Source: Candidatus Bathyarchaeota archaeon
GTDB lineage: Archaea > Thermoproteota > Bathyarchaeia > Bathyarchaeales > Bathycorpusculaceae
Assembly (NCBI GenBank): GCA_030626685.1
Contig: DAOUTL010000024.1
Span: 1 to 12,562 of the forward strand
Direction: 5' to 3'
DNA length: 12,562 nt
Shown piece after piece: positions 7,522 to 12,562 of this stretch; within the stretch, counting starts at the first letter, position 1, and each line of letters opens with the position of its first letter. The notes beneath the pieces are model-generated. The model had not been told where the DNA came from and searched no databases. It worked only from the letters and a program-made list of their open reading frames with translations. Both the position numbers and the translations under genes were made by a program.

Positions 7522-7829
7522 CAAATATGCCATTAGCGCGCTCAGAGATAATCACGTATTACCCAAGAAACTTGAATGCATTAACTATAAGTTAAAACTA
7601 AATCCAACGAGATGCTATGTGTAAACGTAAAAATGATGGAATTAACTTCTCTCTCCCTTGATTTTGCGGTTAAGCGTGTCTATGAGTGTTGCTATTTTGT
7701 ACAATACCACTCTTCGTTCTAATTCCTCTTTCAGATTAGGCGTGTATTAAAATGAAAATGCAGGTCTCAATGCTATGTTTTAGAGCATCATTGCACTAAA
7801 ATTAGTACGCCAAGGCTGAACATTCGTAA
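7522..7829. other. Intergenic region, mostly empty, with one possible coding remnant
   Basis: About 308 bases between convergent trmI and the membrane-protein pair. I see no tRNA, repeat array or clear terminator hairpin. One minus-strand stretch (7642-7746) has protein-like composition and is listed separately. Confidence 0.5.
7642..7746 (-). pseudogene. Possible short coding remnant (34 codons, no good start)
   Basis: Between two stops on the minus strand lies a frame reading YTPNLKEELERRVVLYKIATLIDTLNRKIKGERS in two parts: LKEELERRVVLYKIATLI, then DTLNRKIKGERS. It is charged, helical and amphipathic, unlike random A/T-rich sequence. It has no ATG; GTG 7710 is possible, but the nearest SD-like AGAGGA is 13 bases away, which is too far. 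It may be the decayed 3' end of a gene, a tiny protein with an unusual start, or chance. Low confidence. Confidence 0.2.
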
Positions 7830-8102
7830 TCATGAACTAAACATTCTATGCTTGAAAAAAACGTACACAACTGATGCAACTGCAAAGCTGATGAGCAAAA
7901 TTTCGAAATCAGCAATTGAATATTTTGGTGCGCCTAAACCATAGGCTTCTTTAAGTTTTTCTAGTTTCTCTGGAAAGACTGCTTCAGGAAGCATTCGATA
8001 GTAATTCTCAGTTTTAATTTTTGTAAGTATGATCAACGGGGTCAGCGTTAGTAATAGTCCTATAGCCACGGCGACTGTGGAGTAAAGCAGAATTTTCTTC
8101 AA
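7830..8102 (-). CDS. Small two-helix membrane protein coupled to a membrane-bound regulator (90 aa)
   Basis: The 90 residues are predicted to form two transmembrane helices. The first is about 4-27 (LLYSTVAVAIGLLLTLTPLI and on), the second about 65-82 (FEILLISFAVASVVYVFF). Between them is a loop of about 37 residues containing NYYRMLPEAVFPEKLEKLKEAYG. A KHR cluster follows helix 2, so by the positive-inside rule the C-terminus is probably cytoplasmic and the loop outside. The start is TTG 8102, with GGAGG (8111-8115) eight bases upstream, inside the end of the regulator gene. The TTG overlaps the regulator's TGA (TTGA), a classic coupled junction. I do not recognise a family. The coupling suggests that it partners or modulates the membrane-bound winged-helix protein, for example as a sensor or antagonist; this is inference. 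Secretion as a small soluble protein is unlikely, given the second helix. Confidence 0.82.
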   Translation of the reverse strand: MKKILLYSTVAVAIGLLLTLTPLIILTKIKTENYYRMLPEAVFPEKLEKLKEAYGLGAPKYSIADFEILLISFAVASVVYVFFKHRMFSS

Positions 8103-8635
8103 AGTGTCCGCCTCCGTGAAGAGTAGGGGGAATCATGTCTTTTAAGTCTACATTTTAGAACAGCAGGTTTAGGTTTCAAAATGGCTTCGCCCTCCATAAT
8201 CTGATGGTTTCGAGCCAAAAAAATAATCACTGCAATCGAGCCGAACACTATAGCATAGAAGCTGGGGGCTATCCAGCCTAAGGTGCATAAGGTCAAATAA
8301 GCTGCTAGCATTGTGGAAAACAAAACTGAATAGAATAGGTATCGGGGTACGAGAAAGCGACCTATATGCGTGAAAAACCGTAGAATTCCAACTTTCACTT
8401 CTTCTTCAAGCACGTATTCTCCTGTTCTCTTTTTCCGAACAAGCCCTAAGTCCTGTAACTTTCCAAGATGGTGCACTGCAATGCTTGGACTGGAAAAGCT
8501 CAGAGCACGCTGAACTTCACGAACGCCTACGGTATGCGTGGGTTGTTGTAAAAGGTACCAATAGACAAGGAGAGTTTTCCCTTTTAACGCAGATTCCAAA
8601 ACAGCCAAATCAAAATCGCGTGAGGTCTTTGACAC
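8099..8635 (-). CDS. Membrane-bound winged-helix transcriptional regulator (178 aa)
   Basis: The N-terminal half (about 18-82) is an ArsR-like winged helix: TLLVYWYLLQQP, then VREVQRALSFSSPSIAVHHL as the helix-turn-helix with its recognition helix, then GLVRKKRTGEYVLEEEV as the wing. Two hydrophobic helices follow, about 99-119 (YLFYSVLFSTMLAAYLTLCT) and 122-143 (WIAPSFYAIVFGSIAVIIFL). A basic cytoplasmic tail rich in Arg/Lys ends the protein. This is a DNA-binding domain tethered to the membrane, a layout known from other archaeal regulators. The start is GTG 8635. There is no SD, but TTTATAAA at 8654-8661 is centred about 22 bases upstream, which fits a leaderless transcript. The gene overlaps the next membrane protein by 4 bases. 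Its targets are unknown; autoregulation is plausible because the TATA box is palindromic and could serve both strands. Confidence 0.87.
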   Translation of the reverse strand: MSKTSRDFDLAVLESALKGKTLLVYWYLLQQPTHTVGVREVQRALSFSSPSIAVHHLGKLQDLGLVRKKRTGEYVLEEEVKVGILRFFTHIGRFLVPRYLFYSVLFSTMLAAYLTLCTLGWIAPSFYAIVFGSIAVIIFLARNHQIMEGEAILKPKPAVLKCRLKRHDSPYSSRRRTL

Positions 8636-8653
8636 GAAGTATCGCCAAGTATC

Positions 8654-8661
8654 TTTATAAA
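8654..8661 (-). promoter_or_regulatory. TATA box for the membrane-bound regulator pair
   Basis: TTTATAAA is centred about 22 bases before GTG 8635, with no SD between. This predicts a leaderless or almost leaderless mRNA. The box is self-complementary, so it could also drive plus-strand transcription toward 8889. Confidence 0.55.
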
Positions 8662-8888
8662 AACAAGTGTTTAAAAGCCTAATCTCAAATTGCCGTCCGA
8701 GTAACTCTGAGATTTCATCCGTATGTCAAGCTAATGCCTTCTCATCATCCGGCGAAGAATCAATAGGTAAAACCAGAAATAAAAAGATTCTTCCTTTGGC
8801 GAGTGTGTACTTGAAATCCATATTTTCAGTTCATAAGTTAGTTAAATGCCCATAGCCTATTGTCTGTGTGAAGATTGGAGGAAAATCC

Positions 8889-9071
8889 TTGAAGCGAAAC
8901 ATGACGCTTAAGCAGAGAAGAGCGTTGGAAGCTAAAATGGCCAAGGTTTTCAACGAGGATATTAAGGTGCTTTCGACAGAATTGCAAAGAATATTGTTAG
9001 ACGACTTAGTCACGGCTTTCCAAAATAGAATAATGGTGTTAATTCGAGCAGAAGAGAAAAGAAGCTACTAA
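8889..9071 (+). CDS. Small conserved-looking helical protein (60 aa), TTG start
   Basis: The 60 residues start at TTG 8889, chosen because a perfect GGAGG (8877-8881) lies seven bases before it; the in-frame ATG at 8868 precedes that SD and is probably not used. The chain is almost all helix and charged: LKQRRALEAKMAKVFNEDI, then KVLSTELQRILLDDLVTAFQ, then NRIMVLIRAEEKRSY. Leucines and isoleucines are spaced for one or two amphipathic helices. There is no cysteine, signal peptide or membrane segment. I do not recognise a named family. About 85 bases separate it from the winged-helix gene on the same strand, which has its own TATA-like box, so the two are probably separate units. A small DNA- or protein-binding dimer is possible but unproven. 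Confidence 0.72.
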   Translation: MKRNMTLKQRRALEAKMAKVFNEDIKVLSTELQRILLDDLVTAFQNRIMVLIRAEEKRSY

Positions 9072-9115
9072 TGTAGACTAAATAGGAAAAAGACGTAGTT
9101 CGGATACATAAAAGC

Positions 9116-9121
9116 TTTATA
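9116..9121 (+). promoter_or_regulatory. TATA box of the 97-residue winged-helix gene
   Basis: TTTATA is centred about 26 bases before 9145. This predicts a leader of roughly a dozen bases that holds GAGGT (9145-9149) before ATG 9157. It argues against the longer TTG 9130 start. Confidence 0.45.
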
Positions 9122-9156
9122 GAAAGAGGTTGAGAATATGTCAAGAGGTTTGGCTG

Positions 9157-9450
9157 ATGAGAAGGTCCAAACTTGAGATGTACATAGACATCCTTAAGGT
9201 GTTGGCTCACCGCGGTCCATTAAAGCTAACCCACATAATGTATAAGGCTAACGTAAACTGCAGTGTGTTGAAGCAATACTTAGACTTTCTAATGAAACAA
9301 AACCTGGTTGAAGAAAGAACCGTTGGAAAACGGAGGGTTGTATACACAATAACCCAAAGGGGCATAACAGTGCTCAAACACTTCAGAGAACTAAAGCAAG
9401 TACTGCCAATAGTAGAGGAAGCTAGAAACAGACCCCCAATACCATACTAA
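9157..9450 (+). CDS. Winged-helix DNA-binding protein (97 aa, HTH_45/ArnR1-like)
   Basis: A compact single-domain winged helix. Residues about 5-20 (EMYIDILKVLAHRGPLK) are helix 1. LTHIMYKANVNCSVLKQYLD is the helix-turn-helix, FLMKQNLVEERTVGKRRVVY leads into the beta wing, and TITQRGITVLKHFRELKQV is the C-terminal dimerisation helix. This pattern matches the widespread archaeal ArnR1-like/HTH_45 group of regulators, though I rely on motif reading only. The start is ATG 9157, supported by GAGGT seven bases upstream and a TATA box; TTG 9130 would add nine residues and sit too near the TATA box. It has no sensor domain, so the signal, if any, comes from a partner. It probably acts as a homodimer on a nearby or distant promoter; the target is unknown. 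Confidence 0.88.
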   Translation: MRRSKLEMYIDILKVLAHRGPLKLTHIMYKANVNCSVLKQYLDFLMKQNLVEERTVGKRRVVYTITQRGITVLKHFRELKQVLPIVEEARNRPPIPY

Positions 9451-9774
9451 CCATCTTTTACTTTTTGAACAAGCAATCCTTCATATCTCGTAATATTTTT
9501 GACATTGAAACACGCCTTTTATTTTAAAAACTTCTTTTAATTTACGATTAAAATGTTCGAGCAAATGGCAGTGTCTGCCGCAGGTCTGTTGCAGCCTTAT
9601 TCATCTTCATGATAATAGATGGTGCTTTTGTGCTTTTCTTAGGCTAAGATCGGTGTTTACCGTGCGCAGTCAGCTTTTTAATAAGTTACCATTTATTTTA
9701 TGAATCATTATATTTGTTTCGTAAGACTTAATAAATGCCGTTTTCTTTACCATAATGTACACACGTAAAACACG
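9451..9774. other. A/T-rich intergenic region
   Basis: About 324 bases with T-runs just after the winged-helix gene (near 9456-9466), possibly a U-rich archaeal terminator. A TTAATAAAT stretch near 9728-9736 is a candidate TATA for the next gene. The short plus-strand frame ending near 9646 (VAALFIFMIIDGAFVLFLG) is hydrophobic but has no start and follows a stop closely. I see no RNA gene or repeat. Confidence 0.45.
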
Positions 9775-9786
9775 ATGGGAGCGAGA

Positions 9787-10161
9787 GTGACTAAACAAGA
9801 AGTTCTAGGGAAAAAACGCATGCAAATACTGGAAAAAATCAGGAAAAGCCTTGAAAAACTAAATGAAAGAATGGATGTCATAATTGAACTGCAGAAACAC
9901 GGCAGAAAAGATTTTCAACCACTCCCAGAAGCCCCCTTAGACGTTATGACGTTGCTTTCTATGCCCGACCATTTAAGAAAAACAGCCATGACCCTGTGTA
10001 GACTTGGCCGCGCCACAGCTGAGGATGTTGCCCAACAAACGCGTAGAGCTAGGGCTGTGGAAAGCGCCTACTTAAACCAGCTTGTGATTATGGGACATTT
10101 GAAAAAGGAGAGGAAGGGAAGAAAAGCCTACTTCTATGTGGAAAAGGAAGATCAAGGGTGA
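9787..10161 (+). CDS. Coiled-coil/winged-helix protein, partner of a ParA/MinD-like ATPase
   Basis: From GTG 9787 the protein has 124 residues; from ATG 9775 it would have 128. I prefer GTG because GGGAG (9777-9781) lies five bases before it, whereas the ATG has no SD. Residues about 6-40 form a basic amphipathic coiled coil (KKRMQILEKIRKSLEKLNER and on). A short Pro-rich linker (PLPEAPLD) follows. Then about 50-120 is a winged helix: MTLLSMPDHLRKTAMTLCRL, GRATAEDVAQQTRRARAVES (turn and recognition helix), YLNQLVIMGHLKKERKGRKA and the wing YFYVEKE. The stop TGA lies six bases before the TTG start of the ATPase, and its bases form part of that gene's SD, so the two are translationally coupled. 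By analogy with ParA partners it may be the DNA-binding or adaptor component, but it is not a ribbon-helix-helix SegB/ParB-type protein. Role inferred. Confidence 0.86.
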   Translation: MTKQEVLGKKRMQILEKIRKSLEKLNERMDVIIELQKHGRKDFQPLPEAPLDVMTLLSMPDHLRKTAMTLCRLGRATAEDVAQQTRRARAVESAYLNQLVIMGHLKKERKGRKAYFYVEKEDQG

Positions 10162-10167
10162 TGGTTT

Positions 10168-10947
10168 TTGGGTAAAATAATAGCCGTGCATTCTTACAAG
10201 GGCGGAACTGGAAAAACTCTCCTCTCAGTAAACTTAGCTGCAACCTTTGTTAAACACGGCAAAAAAATTTGTTTGTTGGACCTCGACTTCCGAGCCCCAA
10301 GCCTTTCCACAATTCTTAAAATTAAGAAAGCAGAGTGCTGGCTTAACGATTATTTGAACGGGACATGCAAAATCGATAAAGTGTTGATAGATTTAAGCGA
10401 CAGAATTCACAATGACGGTAAACTGTTTGTCGGACTGGCCAACCCTTCAACAGAAGCAATCAGAGATATGTCTGCAAAGGATAGAAAATGGGAGATGCGG
10501 GCTTTAGGAAGACTTTTGGCTCTTAGAAGTTCCCTTCTAAACGATAAAGGCTTGGACTATCTAATTTTCGACACAAGTCCAGGACTACAATATTCATCTA
10601 TAAACGCTGTAGTAAGTGCTGATTTAGTAATCGTGGCAACAACCTTTGACATGTCGGATGTTGATGGAACAAAACGTATGTTACGGGAACTTTATGATTT
10701 ATTTGAGAAAAAGACTGATATAGTTTTGAACAAAGTTTTGTATGATGTTTCTTCAAAATTCGGAAAAGAGGAAGTGCAAACCAAAGTTAAAGACGTATAT
10801 CAAGTTCCCCTTTTGGGAGTAATACCCTGTTTCTGTGAAATTTCAAGAGCAGAAGGAAACATAATTTTCGCTCAAGAAAGACCGGATCATCCCTTCGCAA
10901 AAATTTTGGATGAAATAGCAAACAAAATAGATAATGATGTAGCATAA
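10168..10947 (+). CDS. ParA/MinD-family P-loop ATPase
   Basis: 259 residues with the full ParA/MinD core. It has a deviant Walker A KGGTGKT (11-17, with the signature Lys11 and Lys16), DLDFRAPSLST (38-48) as Walker A', and YLIFDTSPG (131-139) with Asp135 as switch II/Walker B. VIVATTFDMSDVDGTKRML (154-172) and IVLNKVLYD follow. An unusually polar insertion at about 92-112 (NPSTEAIRDMSAKDRKWEMR) separates the lobes. Such ATPases dimerise on ATP and bind DNA or membrane to position cargo. The start is TTG 10168: GGTGAT (10157-10162), complementary to the archaeal 16S tail, overlaps the stop of the upstream winged-helix gene five bases before it. The C-terminus ends in an amphipathic KILDEIANKI, which could contact membrane as in MinD. 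The partner is a winged-helix protein, so the cargo is open: chromosome segregation, archaellum positioning or another surface structure. Confidence 0.92.
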   Translation: MGKIIAVHSYKGGTGKTLLSVNLAATFVKHGKKICLLDLDFRAPSLSTILKIKKAECWLNDYLNGTCKIDKVLIDLSDRIHNDGKLFVGLANPSTEAIRDMSAKDRKWEMRALGRLLALRSSLLNDKGLDYLIFDTSPGLQYSSINAVVSADLVIVATTFDMSDVDGTKRMLRELYDLFEKKTDIVLNKVLYDVSSKFGKEEVQTKVKDVYQVPLLGVIPCFCEISRAEGNIIFAQERPDHPFAKILDEIANKIDNDVA

Positions 10948-10967
10948 GTTCCTATTGTGCTGCTATT

Positions 10968-11069
10968 TTACTTATCAACTGATAGACTTTGCAGTTTCTG
11001 CACCTTCATAATCTTTTTCTCACATTGCTTACATATTATAAAGTTTAATTCCTTAATTTCAGAATTCAT
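10968..11069 (-). CDS. Very small CxxC protein (33 aa)
   Basis: A 33-residue protein starting at ATG 11069, supported by GAGGAG (11077-11082) exactly seven bases upstream, one of the best SDs in the window. It has one CxxC at Cys13/Cys16 (IICKQCEKKIMKVQKL) followed by a basic tail; one pair cannot close a zinc site alone, so a dimer or partner is likely. About half of the 16 residues around the knuckle match the C-terminal knuckle of the zinc-ribbon protein at 1110-1337. Upstream on the same strand the frame stays open to TTG 11166-11168, but that part (NVRNI-like, low-quality) lacks an SD. It sits alone between the ParA-like gene and mobA, on the opposite strand to both. I do not know its function. 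Confidence 0.5.
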   Translation of the reverse strand: MNSEIKELNFIICKQCEKKIMKVQKLQSLSVDK

Positions 11070-11212
11070 TTCGTTTCTCCTCTTTAATGAGAACGTTTTT
11101 AAATTCGGTAGCATACCGTATTCCGCTTTTGTAATGTTTCGTACATCACAAAAACTTATAGAACACAAAAATATTCTGATACCTCACTAGAAAATGTGGG
11201 GATCATCAATTA

Positions 11213-11842
11213 TTGGATAAATCAGCAATCATCCTTGCAGGTGGCTTTTCCAGCAGGTTTGGACAAGATAAGGGATTACTACCATTGGCAAATAAGCCTC
11301 TCATAAAACATGTTTTAGATGTAATCAACAACATGGTTGACGAAAAGATAGTAGTTGTTAGCTCAAAGGTTCAAGCTGAAAAATTTGCGAAAGTTGTGGG
11401 TTCAGACGTAAACGTTCTTGTTGATGCAAGCGCTGTGCAGAGCCCACTTGTAGGAGCATCAACTGGTCTCGAAGAAACACATGGAGAATATGCACTTCTC
11501 CTTCCATGCGACACTCCTCTAGTTTCTAATGATGTTCTTTCTCTCCTATTTGAACTATGCATAAATAAAACTGCGGTTATTCCACGCTGGCCAAACGGTT
11601 ACATAGAACCTTTGCAGGCGATTTACTGCACAAAACCTGCACGGGAAGCTGCCAAAAAAGCCTTGAGTGAAGGAAAATTGAATATGCGGTCTATGGTGGA
11701 TAGGCTGAGGTGTGTACGTTATGTCTCTACGCTTGTCCTACAACAATTAGATCCCGAGCTTAGAACCTTCTTCAACATCAATACTCCTTTGGATTTGAAA
11801 AAGGCTGAACTCATGTTTAAGCGTATGGAAAGAAAAGTTTAG
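11213..11842 (+). CDS. mobA: Molybdenum cofactor guanylyltransferase-like protein (MobA family)
   Basis: 209 residues, close to the usual MobA length (about 190-215). It attaches GMP (or a similar nucleotide) to molybdopterin to give MGD. Marks are the nucleotide-binding loop LAGGFSSRFGQDKGLLPL (8-25), with Gly-Gly, Arg and Asp-Lys in place, then LLPCDTPLVSNDVL (about 96-109) with the metal-binding Asp. VIPRWPNGYIEPLQAIY and FFNINTPLDLKKAE near the C-terminus are also typical of the family. The start is TTG 11213; no ATG exists in this frame after the upstream stop, and GGGGATCA about ten bases before is a weak SD. A TATA-like CTTATAG lies near 11155. It converges with the aminotransferase with 17 bases between stops. 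It may serve molybdenum/tungsten enzymes of the cell; the AOR in this window is one candidate, but known AOR uses the cofactor without a nucleotide, so the link is loose. Related MobA-like transferases cannot be excluded. Confidence 0.9.
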   Translation: MDKSAIILAGGFSSRFGQDKGLLPLANKPLIKHVLDVINNMVDEKIVVVSSKVQAEKFAKVVGSDVNVLVDASAVQSPLVGASTGLEETHGEYALLLPCDTPLVSNDVLSLLFELCINKTAVIPRWPNGYIEPLQAIYCTKPAREAAKKALSEGKLNMRSMVDRLRCVRYVSTLVLQQLDPELRTFFNINTPLDLKKAELMFKRMERKV

Positions 11843-11859
11843 CAAAATTGAGGCTTCTT

Positions 11860-12562
11860 TTATACTGCTTTACATCGTTTCGCATATTCCTCTGTTTCTA
11901 AAAATAATTTTTCTATGTCGGCTTCAGAGTGTGCGGTGCTTAAGGCTCCAGTGTGTGTGGGTAGGAAGAAGACTCCATTTGCAATCAAATTTAGATGATA
12001 ATCAACAAGTTTCTTTCTGTCAGCCTTAAAGGCAGCACGAGCATCCTTCACCTCTTCTTTTGTGAAATGAGTGTTGAAAAGAGAGCCAGCTCCCGTAATC
12101 TGCACTTCCACGCCTTTTGCTTCGAAAATTTCTCTCAGCTGTTCTCTGATTTTTTCTCCTGTTCTGTTTAGCCCGCGTATCAGTTGACCGTCTTCCAGAA
12201 GTTTCAGCGTTGCCAAGCCAGCTGTCATCGAAATAGGGTTTGCTGCGAAGGTTCCGCCGTGAAATGAGTAATGTGGACGTTCATAAACAAGCGTATCCAA
12301 TCTCTCCATGATTTCTCTGCGTCCGCAGAAGGCGCCTATTGGAAACCCTCCTCCCAAAATTTTCCCGAAAACCGTTATGTCCGGTGTCACATTATAATAT
12401 TGTTGGCCTCCACCCGGAGCCAGCCTAAAACCGGTGATCACCTCGTCGAAAATTAGCAGAATACCCTTCTCATCGCAAAGTTCTCTCAAGCCTCTCAGAA
12501 ACTCCTTTTCTGCTGGAATGCCTCCGCCAGCGCCGAGGACAGGTTCAATTATTATGGAGGCA
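11860..12562 (-). CDS. hemL: HemL-like class III aminotransferase (glutamate-1-semialdehyde 2,1-aminomutase type), 5' truncated by window edge
   Basis: Open at the right edge: the frame continues past 12489 (IIIEPVLGAGGGIPAEKEFL is visible upstream), so the true start is outside. About 234 C-terminal residues of an expected 430 or so are seen. Fold-type I PLP enzyme marks are LIFDEVITGFR (Asp that contacts the PLP ring nitrogen), then FGKILGGGFPIGAFCGRREI, where the Lys forms the Schiff base. FHGGTFAANPISMTAGLATL and a C-terminal AHSEADIEKLFLETEEYAK follow. The KILGGG-P-GAF-GRRE and GLATL segments are HemL-like; in the family HemL converts glutamate-1-semialdehyde to 5-aminolevulinate for tetrapyrroles. 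The segment HGGTFAANP differs from the TLSGNP I would expect in classical HemL, so a related transaminase with another substrate is possible. It converges on mobA. The family is certain, the gene name less so. Confidence 0.85.
   Translation of the reverse strand, partial: ASIIIEPVLGAGGGIPAEKEFLRGLRELCDEKGILLIFDEVITGFRLAPGGGQQYYNVTPDITVFGKILGGGFPIGAFCGRREIMERLDTLVYERPHYSFHGGTFAANPISMTAGLATLKLLEDGQLIRGLNRTGEKIREQLREIFEAKGVEVQITGAGSLFNTHFTKEEVKDARAAFKADRKKLVDYHLNLIANGVFFLPTHTGALSTAHSEADIEKLFLETEEYAKRCKAV

Noticed and set aside
8667..8855. 62-codon plus-strand frame in the regulator spacer
   Set aside because: No SD, Ser-rich, no motif, and it overlaps the inverted repeats.
9541..9646. Hydrophobic short frame (VAALFIFMIIDGAFVLFLG) suggesting a membrane peptide
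   Set aside because: No start codon with SD, a stop just upstream, and a short length typical of chance in T-rich DNA.
10957..11190. 77-codon plus-strand frame after the ParA-like gene
   Set aside because: Phe/Leu/Ile-rich product is the complement of an A/T-rich region; no SD, whereas the opposite strand has a CxxC protein with an excellent SD.
1..12562. CRISPR arrays, insertion sequences, integrase or attachment sites
   Set aside because: No regularly spaced direct repeats, transposase motifs or terminal inverted repeats were found on reading the window.

Overview
The window looks like chromosomal DNA from an uncultured archaeon, most likely of the Thermoproteota/Bathyarchaeia type. The evidence is indirect, because no rRNA or tRNA gene is present. 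It includes an archaeal-type TrmI tRNA methyltransferase, a tungsten-type aldehyde:ferredoxin oxidoreductase, several winged-helix regulators (one membrane-bound) and small zinc-ribbon proteins. It also includes A/T-rich TATA-like boxes about 22-27 bases before some starts, GGAGG or GGTGAT ribosome sites, and frequent TTG/GTG starts. Base composition is moderate and even, and I see no integrase, transposase, CRISPR array or phage gene.

Region 1-1973 (minus strand) is a four-gene operon for a biotin-dependent (de)carboxylase. Its order is a membrane-anchored OadG-like/biotin-carrier fusion, a small zinc-ribbon protein, a 74-residue helical accessory protein, then the carboxyltransferase subunit (PycB/OadA), which runs off the left edge. 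Region 1974-2358 holds no convincing gene. Region 2359-3642 (minus) is a 427-residue protein I cannot identify, with a perfect SD before a TTG start. Upstream of it, also on minus, homoserine dehydrogenase and aldehyde:ferredoxin oxidoreductase form a tight pair (3728 to about 6600). trmI is divergent from this pair on plus (6712-7521).

Region 7522-11212 is rich in regulators and small genes. It has a gene-poor stretch with a possible coding remnant, a minus-strand pair (membrane-bound winged-helix regulator plus a two-helix membrane protein, overlapping by 4 bases) and a 60-residue TTG-start protein. These are followed by a winged-helix protein, another 320-base gap, a coupled pair (coiled-coil/winged-helix protein plus ParA/MinD-like ATPase), and a 33-residue CxxC protein on minus with a very strong SD. 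The right end has a MobA-like molybdenum-cofactor nucleotidyltransferase (plus), convergent with a HemL-like class III aminotransferase (minus) that runs off the right edge.

Functionally, the recognisable enzymes link C4/C3 acid metabolism (oxaloacetate/pyruvate), the aspartate family (homoserine) and low-potential aldehyde oxidation by a tungstopterin enzyme, with a possible cofactor gene (mobA) nearby. The least explained items are the 427-residue protein, the extra small subunits in the biotin operon, the two related small CxxC proteins, and the winged-helix/ParA-like pair.
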